The notes under the pieces: model-generated
Told to the model about the DNA's origin: nothing
The model's input: the letters and a program-made list of their open reading frames with translations, nothing else
Database searches by the model: none
Source of the DNA: Reinekea forsetii
GTDB lineage: Bacteria > Pseudomonadota > Gammaproteobacteria > Pseudomonadales > Natronospirillaceae
NCBI RefSeq assembly: GCF_018860385.1
Contig: NZ_JAHKPH010000008.1
Coordinates: 318,782-382,781, forward strand
Direction of reading: 5' to 3'
DNA: 64,000 nucleotides
Shown here: positions 8,467-20,250 of the stretch, piece by piece
How positions within the stretch are numbered: position 1 is the stretch's first letter
Layout: each line of letters starts with the position of its first letter
Translations under genes and position numbers: made by a program

Positions 8467-11349
8467 TTAGCTCTCCGAATAAGAATCAGTGGTTGGGCAG
8501 GCACAGAATAAGTTTCGGTCGCCCCAAACGTCGTCAATGCGGTTCACAAATGGCCAGAACTTATTTTCACCGACCCATTCTAATGGGAATGCGGCTTCTT
8601 TAATGGTGTAAGGACGATCCCAACCATTGATGAGATCGCTCTGACTGTGTGGGGCCCTAACCAATGGGTTGTTATCTGCAGGCCAGTGCCCGTCTTTCAC
8701 TTGCTGAATTTCACCATGAATGGAAATCATCGCGTCGGCGAACCGATCGAGCTCGGCTTTCGATTCTGATTCGGTGGGTTCAACCATAAAGGTTCCCGGG
8801 ACAGGGAAACTCATGGTCGGTGCGTGGAATCCGTAGTCCATCAATCGTTTAGCGATATCCACTTCACTGATGCCCGATTCTGCTTTTAGCGGGCGTAAAT
8901 CTAGAATACATTCATGTGCTACACGGCCGTTTGGCGCGGTATACAAAATAGGGTAGTGCGCCTTTAAACGCTCAACTAAATAATTGGCATTTAAAATGGC
9001 CGTTTGAGTCGACGTTTTTAATCCGTTAGCCCCTAATAAACGAATGTACATCCATGAAATGGTCAAGATAGATGCGCTGCCGTAAGGTGCTGCCGAAACT
9101 GCGCCCATTAATGGATTAGCATTTTTAACTGGGTTAACCACGTGGCTTGGAAGATATGGCTCTAGATGTTTACGTACGCCGATCGGTCCCATACCCGGGC
9201 CACCACCGCCGTGTGGAATGGCAAAGGTTTTGTGCAAGTTCATGTGGGAAACATCTGCGCCAATATCAGCAGGACGCGTTAAACCAACTTGTGCGTTTAA
9301 GTTGGCCCCATCCATATACACTTGGCCACCGTGATCGTGCACCAGCTGACAAATTTCTTTAATACCTTCTTCATACACCCCGTGCGTCGACGGGTAAGTA
9401 ATCATTAAACAGCACAGGTTATCCCCGGCTTGTTTAACTTTATCGGCCAAGTCTTCTTGATCGACATTGCCTTTAGAGTCGGTTTTAGTTACAACGACTT
9501 TTAGCCCCATCATTTGAGCTGAAGCTGGGTTAGTGCCATGTGCCGACTGAGGAATAATACAAATATCTCGATGACCTTCGCCAAGCGTTTCTTGGTATTT
9601 TCGAATCGCAAGTAGGCCCGCGTATTCACCTTGCGCACCCGAGTTTGGTTGCATGCTGACTGCGTCAAAACCTGTGATGCTCTTAAGCATGTTTTGTAAT
9701 TCTTCAACAAGGGTTCGGTAACCGCGAGTTTGATTATAAGGCGCAAATGGGTGGATCTTGCCAAACTCCGGCCAAGTAACCGGAATCATCTGAGCCGTGG
9801 CGTTTAATTTCATCGTACAAGAACCTAAAGCAATCATGCTTTGGTTCAACGCTAAGTCGCGGCTTTCCAACTTTTTTAAATACCGCAACATGTCTGTTTC
9901 ACTATGATGGCTATTGAACACAGGGTGCGTTAAAAAGCTGGATTGGCGTTCTAAAGATTCCGGTAAGAACGAGGTGTCTTGCTGATCTAAGTCATCGTCA
10001 ATTTTTGTAGCGTTTAAATCGTGCTCACCTAAGAAAATATCAAATAATTCTTCGATATCTTCACGTGAAGTCGTCTCATCGACAGAAACACCCAGGTAAC
10101 CATTTTTATCTTCACGCAGATTGATGTTCGCTGCGGACGCTCGTTCAACAATAATTTCGTGATTGTGAAGCGGGTCTATTGTTAAGGTGTCGAAAAAGTG
10201 GGAATTTAATACTCGAATACCCTTGGCGACTAACCCTTCCGATAAAATTCCAGTAAGGCGGTGTACGCGCTTTGCAATTCGCGTTAAGCCTTCAGGACCG
10301 TGGTAGACCGCGTAAAAACCAGCCATGTTTGCCAGTAATACTTGCGCCGTACAAATGTTGGAAGTCGCTTTCTCGCGACGAATATGTTGTTCACGAGTTT
10401 GCAACGCCATACGGTAGGCTGGTTTGTTGTTGGCATCTTTAGAAACACCAATGATACGGCCTGGTATGGTTCGCTTGTGCGTTTCTAGGGTCGCGAAAAA
10501 GGCCGCATGCGGACCTCCATAACCCATAGGAACACCAAAACGTTGGCTATTGCCGATGACAATGTCTGCGCCCATTTCACCGGGTGTTTTCAATAAACAC
10601 AGCGCAAGCAAATCGGAAGCAACAATGCTCATGGCATTCTTTTCTTTTAACGCCTGAATAATTGGCTCTGGATCAGAAATATCACCATTGACGCCAGGGT
10701 ATTGAATTAAAGCGGCGAAGACGTCTTCTTCAGAGGCTTTCGATATTGGACCTACTATAATGTCGTATCCGTAATATTCGGCACGAGTACGCAATACATC
10801 TAGCGTTTGAGGTAAAACATTTTCATCGACATAAAAGGCATTCGATTTGTTCTTTCGAACGGTTCGCTTTGCCATGGCCATTGCTTCGGCGGCTGCAGTT
10901 GCTTCATCTAACAAAGAAGCATTCGCCAGCTCCATGCCTGTTAAATCGATCACCATTTGCTGGTAATTGATTAAAGCTTCTAAGCGACCTTGGGCGATTT
11001 CAGGTTGGTAGGGCGTGTAAGCGGTATACCAACCCGGGTTTTCTAAAACATTTCGAAGGATGACATTTGGCACAAGCGTGTCGTAGTAGCCCATGCCAAT
11101 GTAGTTTTTAAAGACCTTATTTTGCCCGGCAATAGCCTTAAGATAACTGATGGCTTCGTGCTCTGGCGTGGCATCTTCTAGTTGCAGTGCCCGATTGAGC
11201 TGAATATCGCGCGGGACAATTTCATTAGTTAATGCATCAATAGAAGGGGCGTTAACCAGTGACAGCATTTCTTGCTGTTGTTGCTTATCTGGCCCTACAT
11301 GGCGGCGAATGAAGGCGTTACGATACTCTAGATCAGTCAAAGAAGTCAT
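8467..11349 (-). CDS. gcvP: Glycine dehydrogenase (decarboxylating), P protein
   Basis: The P protein decarboxylates glycine with PLP and passes the aminomethyl group to lipoyl-GcvH. The 960-residue product has the full length of the single-chain gammaproteobacterial form. The PLP lysine is Lys707 in [17 protein letters not shown]-terminal family segments ([30 protein letters not shown]) and the [16 protein letters not shown] segment are intact. It is third in the gcvTHP operon, and its stop is one base from the ATG of the GcvR-like gene. Confidence 0.97.
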   Translation of the reverse strand: MTSLTDLEYRNAFIRRHVGPDKQQQQEMLSLVNAPSIDALTNEIVPRDIQLNRALQLEDATPEHEAISYLKAIAGQNKVFKNYIGMGYYDTLVPNVILRNVLENPGWYTAYTPYQPEIAQGRLEALINYQQMVIDLTGMELANASLLDEATAAAEAMAMAKRTVRKNKSNAFYVDENVLPQTLDVLRTRAEYYGYDIIVGPISKASEEDVFAALIQYPGVNGDISDPEPIIQALKEKNAMSIVASDLLALCLLKTPGEMGADIVIGNSQRFGVPMGYGGPHAAFFATLETHKRTIPGRIIGVSKDANNKPAYRMALQTREQHIRREKATSNICTAQVLLANMAGFYAVYHGPEGLTRIAKRVHRLTGILSEGLVAKGIRVLNSHFFDTLTIDPLHNHEIIVERASAANINLREDKNGYLGVSVDETTSREDIEELFDIFLGEHDLNATKIDDDLDQQDTSFLPESLERQSSFLTHPVFNSHHSETDMLRYLKKLESRDLALNQSMIALGSCTMKLNATAQMIPVTWPEFGKIHPFAPYNQTRGYRTLVEELQNMLKSITGFDAVSMQPNSGAQGEYAGLLAIRKYQETLGEGHRDICIIPQSAHGTNPASAQMMGLKVVVTKTDSKGNVDQEDLADKVKQAGDNLCCLMITYPSTHGVYEEGIKEICQLVHDHGGQVYMDGANLNAQVGLTRPADIGADVSHMNLHKTFAIPHGGGGPGMGPIGVRKHLEPYLPSHVVNPVKNANPLMGAVSAAPYGSASILTISWMYIRLLGANGLKTSTQTAILNANYLVERLKAHYPILYTAPNGRVAHECILDLRPLKAESGISEVDIAKRLMDYGFHAPTMSFPVPGTFMVEPTESESKAELDRFADAMISIHGEIQQVKDGHWPADNNPLVRAPHSQSDLINGWDRPYTIKEAAFPLEWVGENKFWPFVNRIDDVWGDRNLFCACPTTDSYSES

Positions 11350-11469
11350 GGATTATCTCAATTGGTCTATTTAGGCGAGGAAAAGGATTCCTGCGGTATT
11401 CTATGGTCGGTTTCGTTAATGGGGCGACTAGAGCCTTTTAATAGGCTCGGTGTCGCCTTCAGAAACGGA

Positions 11470-11862
11470 TTATTCGTTGTCTGCGCACTGATCCGCGTAA
11501 GACTCGGCATCCATCAGCTCATTAAGCTCTTCTGGATCGGTTATTTTGATTTTGAAAAACCAGCCGTTTTCATAAGCGTCTTCGTTTACCTGTTCAGGCG
11601 TATCTTCTAAGCTGCTGTTTACCGCCACAACGGTTCCAGTAACAGGCGTATAGATATCTGAAGCGGCTTTAACAGATTCAACAACAGCGATAGGATCGCC
11701 AGCTGTCACTTCAGCACCTTCCTCAGGCAACTCAACAAACACTACATCGCCTAGTTTCTCTTGAGCGAAATCTGAAATGCCTAACGTAAATACATCATCG
11801 CCATCTTCACGAAGCCATTCGTGGGAAGCGGCATATTTTAAATCTGCAGGGATATTGCTCAT
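11470..11862 (-). CDS. gcvH: Glycine cleavage system H protein
   Basis: GcvH carries the aminomethyl intermediate on a lipoyl-lysine between GcvP, GcvT and lipoamide dehydrogenase. The 130-residue product has the normal length, with the lipoylation site Lys65 in [17 protein letters not shown] and the conserved HEWLR and [10 protein letters not shown] segments. It lies between gcvT (29 bp upstream) and gcvP (120 bp downstream). The longer gap before gcvP contains a short GAGCC/GGCTC inverted repeat but no convincing promoter. Confidence 0.97.
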   Translation of the reverse strand: MSNIPADLKYAASHEWLREDGDDVFTLGISDFAQEKLGDVVFVELPEEGAEVTAGDPIAVVESVKAASDIYTPVTGTVVAVNSSLEDTPEQVNEDAYENGWFFKIKITDPEELNELMDAESYADQCADNE

Positions 11863-11891
11863 GTTGTATTCCTTATTAAATATGACAAATA

Positions 11892-12983
11892 TTAATCAAA
11901 TTGTTTTTTACCGTTGCGAACAAACGGCAAGGCGACAATACGTACTGGAACCATTTTACCGCGCATTTCCACAAAACAGGAATCTTTTAAGTCTTTAGGA
12001 ATACGCGCCATCGCGATAGATTGAGACAAAGACGGAGAGAATGTGCCGCTGGTGATTTCTCCCACGGCAGGGCCGTCTTCTGTTGCATGAATAGCTTGAT
12101 GTGAGCGCATAACACCGCGTCCCTCTAAAACTAACCCAGCCAGTTTCCCGTATTGACCCTTTTCTTTAATGGTCTCAAGTACTTTGCGGCCATTAAACGA
12201 GCGATCGTTCGGTTCCCAAGCAATGGTCCAACCCATAGCCGATTCTAAAGGATGCTTTGTCTCATCCATGTCGTTGCCATATAAGTTCATGCCAGCTTCT
12301 AAGCGCAAAGTATCACGAGCGCCTAAACCGGTGGGCTTAACACCTGCTTTCAGTAAATCTTGCCAAAACGAGACAATATGTTCATGCGGCACCATAATTT
12401 CTAAACCGTCTTCACCGGTGTAGCCTGTGCGTGCAAAGAACCAATTGTTATGAGGCAAACCTTGGAATGGCGTGAGAGATTCGACAGTAGCAGCGGCATC
12501 GGTTGGTAACACACTTAACGTTTTTTCAATCGCTTTAGGGCCTTGAACTGCGACCATCGATAAATCATCACGCTCGGTCAGTGCCGCTTCAAAATTAACG
12601 ATTTCTTTGTTCATCCAGGCGAGGTCTTTTTCACGAGTGGCGCAGTTGACTACTGTACGAAAGCCGTCTTTCATGCGGTAAACGATAAGATCATCAATGA
12701 CGCCGCCTTCGTTATTTAACATTCCGGTATATAAAGCTTTGCCTTCGGATTTGAGCTTCGCGACATCATTTGCAAGCAGCTTCTGTAAAAACGCCTTAGC
12801 CTCGTCACCCGTAACATCAACAATAGTCATGTGAGAAACATCGAAGATTCCAGCGTCTTCGCGCACCGCTTCATGCTCTTTAATTTGAGAGCCATAGTTG
12901 ATGGGCATGTCCCAGCCACCAAAATCGACCATTTTTGCACCAGCATCAAGGTGCGCCTGATAAAGAGACGTTTTCATTGCCAT
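11892..12983 (-). CDS. gcvT: Aminomethyltransferase, glycine cleavage T protein
   Basis: GcvT releases ammonia from aminomethyl-lipoyl-GcvH and makes 5,10-methylene-tetrahydrofolate. The 363-residue product has the expected length and the motifs [39 protein letters not shown] and [19 protein letters not shown] (folate site). The start at 12983 has AAAGG eight bases upstream; a second ATG two codons later is equally possible. It is the first gene of the gcv operon. The 120-bp leader was inspected for a glycine riboswitch and none was recognised. Confidence 0.97.
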   Translation of the reverse strand: MAMKTSLYQAHLDAGAKMVDFGGWDMPINYGSQIKEHEAVREDAGIFDVSHMTIVDVTGDEAKAFLQKLLANDVAKLKSEGKALYTGMLNNEGGVIDDLIVYRMKDGFRTVVNCATREKDLAWMNKEIVNFEAALTERDDLSMVAVQGPKAIEKTLSVLPTDAAATVESLTPFQGLPHNNWFFARTGYTGEDGLEIMVPHEHIVSFWQDLLKAGVKPTGLGARDTLRLEAGMNLYGNDMDETKHPLESAMGWTIAWEPNDRSFNGRKVLETIKEKGQYGKLAGLVLEGRGVMRSHQAIHATEDGPAVGEITSGTFSPSLSQSIAMARIPKDLKDSCFVEMRGKMVPVRIVALPFVRNGKKQFD

Positions 12984-13103
12984 GGTTGAGCCTTTGTTAG
13001 GAGTTATTTTTTGCGGGAAGGCTACCGTAAATTACCCTGCTTGTCATTCGCAAAGCAATATCCTGTTCAGGCGGACAGGTGTCTAGAAGTTATTACACAT
13101 TTT

Positions 13104-13319
13104 TCAAAGGGTGCGATTACGCGTTTCAGCCGCCGGATCGATGAAAATTCGCTCAGCCCGCATCATGCGAATCAGCAATAAGGATGAATGAATCGCCGCG
13201 TCCTGGGCCGATTGGGTGAGTTCATCAAGAGCTTGGTTTTGCGTATTTAAATCGCTAAATGCAAACTCGATCAACTCTTCGGTGCTGAGCAGGTTTTTAC
13301 CTAAAATGATGGTGGCCAT
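13104..13319 (-). CDS. Small protein of unknown function (71 aa)
   Basis: I do not recognise this protein. It begins MATIILGKNLLSTEELIEFAF and is mostly predicted helix, with no signal peptide, membrane segment or cysteine pair. It ends in a basic, charged stretch (RMMRAERIFIDPAAETRNRTL). A weak GAGAT ribosome site lies upstream. It sits between the histidine kinase gene and the gcv operon on the same strand, filling a gap with no competing frame, which is the main reason to call it. Confidence 0.5.
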   Translation of the reverse strand: MATIILGKNLLSTEELIEFAFSDLNTQNQALDELTQSAQDAAIHSSLLLIRMMRAERIFIDPAAETRNRTL

Positions 13320-13397
13320 GATTAATATCTCATTGATTGACTAGGTACTTCGAAGTTATCGGCCAAGGATGGGTTTGGTTTAATAAAAAACCTGTGA

Positions 13398-15065
13398 TCA
13401 AGCACCCAATTCAGTATTTTTTTCAGGCCGTTCATGGCAAATGGGTAGGCGAATCTCAAAAACACTGCCTAGCCCAAATTCTGACTCAACGCTTAATTGT
13501 CCAGAATGGTGAGTACTGATGATGAAATAACATACCGATAACCCTAAACCGGTACCCACGCCCACTTCTTTGGTGGTAAAGAAGGGTTCAAAAACCTTTT
13601 TACGGGTATTGGGCGTCATACCGATGCCATTATCGCTAATACTTATCAAGCAGTAGTCGTTCTCGATGCTTTGATGAATATTAATAACCCCTTCATCAAT
13701 ATCATTTAAGGTTTGTTTGCGCTCGGCAATGGCGTGAGAGGCATTTTTGATGAGATTTAAAATAACTTGTTCGAGTTCAGTGAAAACACCCGAAACCCAA
13801 ACTTCAGGCGCTAAGAAATCTTGATCTATGTTCATTTCAAAATTGCCTTTAATGCTATATAGCTTGTCATCGGTAAGGGCTATGTTTATAGCATTCTCGA
13901 GAATGTCGATGATCATACAAGGAGACAGGCTAACATCATTGCTACGGCTAAACTGAAGCATATTAGTGACAAGTTTAGACGCACGTACACCCGACTCCGT
14001 AATGTTATTTAAAAAAGCGGTGACTTTTCGCTTTTTCAGATACTCATGCATTCGATTTAAGTCGAGATCATTTTCTTTGGCTTGTTTTTGATTGGCCTCC
14101 AAATTTGGGTCAATGCGTCGGGCAATATTTTGAGCGTTTTGTACGATCGCCGAAAGCGGATTGTTAATTTCATGAGCCATACCCGATGCCATTCCACCTA
14201 AAGACATCACCTTGTCGCTGTGGATCATGATTTCTTCCATGCGGAACTTCTCCGTCACGTCATCAATGCGTATGACCGCATCGTTGCTGTTTGATTGCTG
14301 AAGTGGGTAAACGACAATGTCGAGCAAATAAGTTTTATGGTTTTTCACATACTCCACATTGCGCAGCGTTTTGGTCCGTTTAGTGACAATAGATTCTTGC
14401 AACCAATCGATGTGGCTTTCCATATAGGGAAAGGCTGCGACTAAATGTTCGCCCTTTGCATCACTGCTAGAAGTTGCCGTTAAGTGAGTAGCCTCAACGT
14501 TCCATTGGGTCACGATCAACGATTGGTCGATGGCGATTATGGCTGAGGGCATGGAATTAATGATGCTGTTTAAAAATTGTTGAAACTCAGTTAGTTTGGT
14601 TTCGATACGTTTTCTAACTTGCACTTCGAGTTCCAGTTTTCGATTGCTGGATCTCATTTCTGCAGCGTAGGCATTGGCTTGCTGGTGGGCTAAAGCCGAA
14701 CGGTCTCGTTCAGCAATAATTATTTCTTTTCGGCTTTGTATGCCATCGATTAAATCATTCAGTGCATTAACTAAATCACCCAGTTCGTCATCTTGTGTGC
14801 GTTTCGCTCGTACCGGTGAGCCAGTGGTTTGCGTGAGCTCTTTTGTCACGGCAATGAGGTGTCGAATGGGTTTTAAAACCAACCAACGAAAATAATAATG
14901 CAACCCAAATATCACACAAATAATCATGACCCATTGTAAGGTCACCTGAGCGGTTGGTGACATCCATTGGTTGGTGTGAATGAGCGCTGTTATCGTCGAA
15001 ACCAATAGAATCACTATGACATAGCTAATCATTAACTTGTGGCTTAGCGAGCGAATAGGGCGCAT
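13398..15065 (-). CDS. Membrane sensor histidine kinase (HAMP-PAS-HisKA-HATPase)
   Basis: A 555-residue inner-membrane sensor kinase. Two hydrophobic segments (about residues 10-30 and 38-62) are separated by only a few residues, so there is almost no periplasmic sensor. HAMP follows (about 60-115), then a coiled region, a PAS domain (about 170-290), the HisKA box GGMASGMAHEINNPLSAI with the phospho-histidine, and an ATPase domain with DNGIGM, FEPFFTTK and GTGLGLSVCYFI. No response regulator is adjacent, but a receiver protein lies upstream beyond panE. A GGAGGA ribosome site precedes the ATG, and the gene starts one base after the panE-like stop, so it is co-transcribed with it. The signal is probably sensed by the cytoplasmic PAS or the membrane. 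Confidence 0.92.
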   Translation of the reverse strand: MRPIRSLSHKLMISYVIVILLVSTITALIHTNQWMSPTAQVTLQWVMIICVIFGLHYYFRWLVLKPIRHLIAVTKELTQTTGSPVRAKRTQDDELGDLVNALNDLIDGIQSRKEIIIAERDRSALAHQQANAYAAEMRSSNRKLELEVQVRKRIETKLTEFQQFLNSIINSMPSAIIAIDQSLIVTQWNVEATHLTATSSSDAKGEHLVAAFPYMESHIDWLQESIVTKRTKTLRNVEYVKNHKTYLLDIVVYPLQQSNSNDAVIRIDDVTEKFRMEEIMIHSDKVMSLGGMASGMAHEINNPLSAIVQNAQNIARRIDPNLEANQKQAKENDLDLNRMHEYLKKRKVTAFLNNITESGVRASKLVTNMLQFSRSNDVSLSPCMIIDILENAINIALTDDKLYSIKGNFEMNIDQDFLAPEVWVSGVFTELEQVILNLIKNASHAIAERKQTLNDIDEGVINIHQSIENDYCLISISDNGIGMTPNTRKKVFEPFFTTKEVGVGTGLGLSVCYFIISTHHSGQLSVESEFGLGSVFEIRLPICHERPEKNTELGA

Positions 15066-15066
15066 G

Positions 15067-15966
15067 TTAGTCCTCCGAGCACTGCATTTGCAGTGCGTCT
15101 ATTTTTTGGTACCAATACTCAATTGTTGGTATTTCTATGGCGTGCTTCTGGGCTCGGTTAAGTAAAAAGCCTAGTATAAATTCAAGTTCGGTGGGCCGTT
15201 TGTAGTGGAAATCACGGTTCATTGAAGAATAGTTTTGAGCCGTCAGCTCTATGACTTCATTCACAGTGTTTATCAATGGAGTCGGTAAGCTTTGCCTCTC
15301 TTTTAGAGCGACTTGCTCAATTTCCTTACACATTTTGTCGATAGTAGATTGGTATTGGCTTTTTAATAATTCGCCATTTTTAACTTGGTAAAAGGCGGTT
15401 AACGGATTGACGATGGCATTTATCGCGAGCTTTTTCCAAAGCGCAGATTCAATATTGGCTTCTTTATAAAACGAAAGGTTACCTGGCCAAGAGGTAATGG
15501 TTTCTAGCCAAGCTGCTGATTGTGGCGCAACCTGGTGTGGATACCCTAAAAACGTTTGACCAAAAGCCGTCTGCTGGAACAAACCATTCGACGCTTTAAA
15601 CGCTGCGTTGGTTGTCATGCCGTAAATGATTCGGCCAGGAAATTTCTTGTTCAAGGCTTGCTGAGGGCCTAAACCGTTATGTAGCAAAATAGCCTGTGCA
15701 TTGTTGTGTAAGGTTAAAAGTTTGGAGGTAGTTTGCTCGCTATGGTTAGCTTTACTGCACACCCAGATCAGGTCAATGGGTTGTTGGGGGTTGTCTAACA
15801 GTTGCCAATTTAGCGGAACGGACTCTTTTGATAAGACTTCATTGGCCAAAGACATCGCAGGTTTATGAGGGTGGACCCAAACCGTCGAGTGGGCTTGAAT
15901 ATGCGCGCACAATAGGCTGCCAATGGCGCCAGGCCCAACAATTAAACTGTGAATGGTTTGTTTCAT
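15067..15966 (-). CDS. panE: 2-dehydropantoate 2-reductase family protein
   Basis: Likely reduces 2-dehydropantoate to pantoate with NADPH (pantothenate synthesis). The 299-residue product has the N-terminal nucleotide-binding motif VGPGAIGSLLCA, the CSKANHSEQT and LLHNGLG segments of the ApbA/PanE family, and the catalytic-lysine region LWKKLAINAIVNPLTA. The family includes related ketopantoate-type reductases, so the exact substrate is moderately certain. It lies between the receiver protein gene (59 bp upstream) and the kinase gene (1 bp downstream), an odd metabolic gene inside a signalling operon. Confidence 0.85.
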   Translation of the reverse strand: MKQTIHSLIVGPGAIGSLLCAHIQAHSTVWVHPHKPAMSLANEVLSKESVPLNWQLLDNPQQPIDLIWVCSKANHSEQTTSKLLTLHNNAQAILLHNGLGPQQALNKKFPGRIIYGMTTNAAFKASNGLFQQTAFGQTFLGYPHQVAPQSAAWLETITSWPGNLSFYKEANIESALWKKLAINAIVNPLTAFYQVKNGELLKSQYQSTIDKMCKEIEQVALKERQSLPTPLINTVNEVIELTAQNYSSMNRDFHYKRPTELEFILGFLLNRAQKHAIEIPTIEYWYQKIDALQMQCSED

Positions 15967-16025
15967 AACGATGCAATGACAAATAATATCAGAGCATCGT
16001 ACCGAAATTTACGCTCGTGCAATAG

Positions 16026-17000
16026 TTAGGCGTACGATATTTCGTCATCTTCCCAGAAAAATACCGAATGTCCTTCAACGAGATTGTTCAATCTATCGAG
16101 AGCTTGCGCTAAAAAGCTGCTGGCATCGGCGGGTGTCGCTGTAGATGAATCAACAATATCGTATTGTAGGGTGCCTTTTAGGTGATGATAATCGCCACCA
16201 ACCGGATAAGCCTTCACAAAAAGGCTGTCCTGTACTCTACGAACGAGTGCTTGGGTAATAAACGAAGGCTCATGACCATATAGCGCAATTGCAAAGGTAG
16301 ATTCATTAATACGGGCGACATCATCTAGGGGTCTAGCCACATCTTGTAGGCGTTTACCAATCAGTTTTAGTAGATGGTTTGAATCTTTACGGTCTTTAAG
16401 CTTTCGAATCGACTCAAAGTTATCGATACGGCATAAAAGTAACCCTAAATGCCCGGAACGACCTTTGTGCTGCTTTAAATAGCGAGAAAGCTGATGCTCT
16501 AGGAACTTTAAGTTTCCGACGCCGGTTGTTGGGTCTGTTCTATTGAGTATCGATAACTTTTTATATTGTTCTTTAATTTTACGCTCGCGTTGCAGAAGGC
16601 TGTTTTGCACCTGCGAAATACGTTGAGCGGCATAAATTCTAGGTAAAAGCTGATTTTTAAGTGATGTTTTACCAATAAAATCATCGACGCCGCTGGCAAA
16701 CGCTTCTTTTAAATCAGTCGTTTCTTCTTTGGCTGTCAGTAACATAATGTAGGTGAATTCGTTTTTACGGCGATTAAGCTCGCGTACTAGCTGGGTAAGG
16801 GCAAGCCCATCCATGCCAGGCATAAGCCAGTCGGCCAATAAAATATCGGCATTACGTTCTTTTAACATAGAAATGGCATCGATTGCGTTATCGGCAATAC
16901 GAATGTCGGTGAAACCGGTTGCGTCGAGATACTTCTTAACTACTGCGCTGCTAAATTTAGTATCATCAACGATCATGATTGACGCTGTTAATGCTTGCAT
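16026..17000 (-). CDS. Response regulator with receiver and degenerate GGDEF domain
   Basis: A 324-residue two-domain signalling protein. The N-terminal receiver has the phospho-acceptor Asp in DILLADWLMPGMDGL and the conserved Lys in GVDDFIGKTSL. The C-terminal domain follows a diguanylate cyclase fold (NRTDPTTGVGNLKFLEHQLSR, LLLCRIDNFESI), but where GGDEF should be the sequence reads ARINESTFAIAL, so cyclase activity is not expected. AAAGGA precedes the ATG. It is upstream of panE and the histidine kinase on the same strand, so it may be the kinase partner. It could bind GTP or c-di-GMP, or act only through the receiver. Confidence 0.85.
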   Translation of the reverse strand: MQALTASIMIVDDTKFSSAVVKKYLDATGFTDIRIADNAIDAISMLKERNADILLADWLMPGMDGLALTQLVRELNRRKNEFTYIMLLTAKEETTDLKEAFASGVDDFIGKTSLKNQLLPRIYAAQRISQVQNSLLQRERKIKEQYKKLSILNRTDPTTGVGNLKFLEHQLSRYLKQHKGRSGHLGLLLCRIDNFESIRKLKDRKDSNHLLKLIGKRLQDVARPLDDVARINESTFAIALYGHEPSFITQALVRRVQDSLFVKAYPVGGDYHHLKGTLQYDIVDSSTATPADASSFLAQALDRLNNLVEGHSVFFWEDDEISYA

Positions 17001-17196
17001 ATCCTTTGCCCGCTATAAGAGTAGAATCGTTGAATGAGTATAAATTGATCGAGCGATTGTCACAATCTTATGGTCGCATTTAATAGGCTAGTGAGTCTAT
17101 TTGAGAAATTACCTACACGATTTGATCAAAAAACAATCAATTATCGCCGCTTCGGGAAGTTTTTTTCATAATTTATAAAAAATTTTAACCGCAGGC

Positions 17197-17225
17197 GTTG
17201 AAATGATAACCCATACCCCCATTTA
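17197..17225 (+). promoter_or_regulatory. Heat-shock (sigma-32 type) promoter for groES-groEL
   Basis: GTTGAAA (17197-17203), a 13-bp spacer, then CCCCATTTA (17217-17225) is an excellent match to the sigma-32 consensus (TTGAAA, 13-15 bp, CCCCATnT). It ends 85 bp before the groES ATG. The rest of the 310-bp gap 17001-17310 shows nothing else I can name. Regulation by heat shock follows from the consensus and from known groESL control. Confidence 0.85.
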
Positions 17226-17310
17226 TCGTTTGCATCTGATGTAACACTCATATTTAGAGTATTACTTTTAACAATAACACTCCCAACATTGTAATTTAGG
17301 AGATCTATAG

Positions 17311-17598
17311 ATGAATATTCGTCCTTTGCATGATCGCGTCGTGGTACGTCGCAAGGAAGAAGAGCAACAAACTGCGGGCGGTATCCTTTTGCCAGGTTCT
17401 GCTAAAGAAAAGCCTTCTCAAGGCGAAGTATTGGCAGTAGGTAATGGTCGAGTTCTAGATAATGGCGACGTTCGCGCGTTAGACGTTAAAGTCGGCGATA
17501 CAGTAGTTTTTGGCCAATATTCTGGCAATGCTGTAAAGGTTGATGGCGAAGAGCTATTAATCATGAACGAAAACGATATTTTCGGCGTTATCGAATAA
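17311..17598 (+). CDS. groES: Co-chaperonin GroES
   Basis: GroES caps the GroEL cage during ATP-driven protein folding in the cytoplasm. The 95-residue product has the typical [18 protein letters not shown] start, the mobile loop ending in [18 protein letters not shown], and the C-terminal [23 protein letters not shown] precedes the ATG. It is followed 41 bp later by groEL, and a sigma-32-type promoter lies upstream. Confidence 0.98.
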   Translation: MNIRPLHDRVVVRRKEEEQQTAGGILLPGSAKEKPSQGEVLAVGNGRVLDNGDVRALDVKVGDTVVFGQYSGNAVKVDGEELLIMNENDIFGVIE

Positions 17599-17633
17599 GT
17601 CATTCATTCATCCAATTGATTTTTTAAAGGTAA

Positions 17634-19283
<1,650 letters not shown>

Positions 19284-19320
19284 GCGAAAAGTCGCTGACA
19301 TTGTCTTCCTAGACAGACAT

Positions 19321-19352
19321 AACCCGCAAACGTAAAGTTTGCGGGTTTTTTT
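19321..19352 (+). terminator. Rho-independent terminator after groEL
   Basis: AACCCGCAAAC (19321-19331) and GTTTGCGGGTT (19337-19347) form a perfect 11-bp stem with a 5-base loop, running into a T-run to 19352. Confidence 0.95.
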
Positions 19353-19512
19353 ATGCCATATTTTTAAGCGAACACCATTCCAATATAAAATCAAGTTTGT
19401 ACTTTTAAGCTCAAATGCCCACGTATGCGGCATGTAAAACGTTTGTTTACAGAAAAGCGGTCGGTTAGACTGATGCCAATAACAATTAATCTTAGGCGCT
19501 TACCGTCGGTTC

Positions 19513-20250
19513 ATGAAATACCTAAATTTTAAATATATTCTACTTTTCGTTGTTGCTTATATTATTGCGCTGGCGGCTTTGTTTCCTGTCCGATGGGTCA
19601 TCCCTTCAGTTTCGCCTATGTTGGCTTCTGTAGGTTTATCGGTCAATCAGGTCGATGGCAGTATTTGGCTAGGAAAGGCGTTTGTTAAGCATAAACAGTT
19701 AGGTGACATCAACCTGCAATGGCAAGCAAAGCCGTTGCATTTGTTCCGTTTGGCTTTGCCTATGCAGATTGAAGCTACTGGACGATATTTTGATGTGAAA
19801 GCGCTAGTTGCCCCTTCGGTGTTTGGTATCAGAGTCAGTGATGTTACCGGTTATGTTGATGAGCAAGCGGTGCAGCCATTTTTACAGCCTTATCGGGTAA
19901 CGTTGCAAGGTCGTTTACAGCTAGATGGCATCGCTGCCGAAAGTTCATGGAAATATGAGCTCGGAGAAGCTTCGGGCCAACTGACCTATTCGGGTGGGCC
20001 TATTCGTATTCCGGTTGGACGATCGATAGAAACCTACGAAGTACCGACCATGCTTGGCGAACTTAGCAGTAATGAAAAGCAATGGCAGTTGCAAATAAAC
20101 AGTACCGATCAACAAACTTTTATTGATGTAAATTTAGAGCGATCTGGCCTAGCCACATTATCGGTTAAGCGTACCTTGGCTGAAGTGATGGATATTCCTC
20201 TGCCTGCCGGTGGGCGATCGCTCTTTGATGTCTCTCAGCAGGTGTTTTAA
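19513..20250 (+). CDS. gspN: Type II secretion system protein N
   Basis: GspN is an inner-membrane accessory protein found in some type II secretion operons. The 245-residue product has one N-terminal membrane anchor (about residues 8-30, LLFVVAYIIALAALFPVRWV), then a periplasmic beta-rich domain. Family hallmarks are the IWLG segment after VDGS, the LQWQAKPLHLF segment, the GxL(Q/T) strands (LQGRLQLDGI, GQLTYSGGPI) and the C-terminal PLPAGGRSLFDVSQQVF. Its stop overlaps the gspC start (TAATGG), so it is translationally coupled. It heads a gspN-gspC-gspD operon. Confidence 0.85.
   Translation: MKYLNFKYILLFVVAYIIALAALFPVRWVIPSVSPMLASVGLSVNQVDGSIWLGKAFVKHKQLGDINLQWQAKPLHLFRLALPMQIEATGRYFDVKALVAPSVFGIRVSDVTGYVDEQAVQPFLQPYRVTLQGRLQLDGIAAESSWKYELGEASGQLTYSGGPIRIPVGRSIETYEVPTMLGELSSNEKQWQLQINSTDQQTFIDVNLERSGLATLSVKRTLAEVMDIPLPAGGRSLFDVSQQVF

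Noticed and set aside
12984..13103. Glycine riboswitch in the gcvT leader
   Set aside because: The leader has only a short CCTGT/ACAGG hairpin; the conserved glycine-aptamer core segments are not visible.
17101..17180. Regulatory RNA or CIRCE element upstream of groES
   Set aside because: No TTAGCACTC-N9-GAGTGCTAA inverted repeat was found; only the sigma-32-type promoter is convincing.
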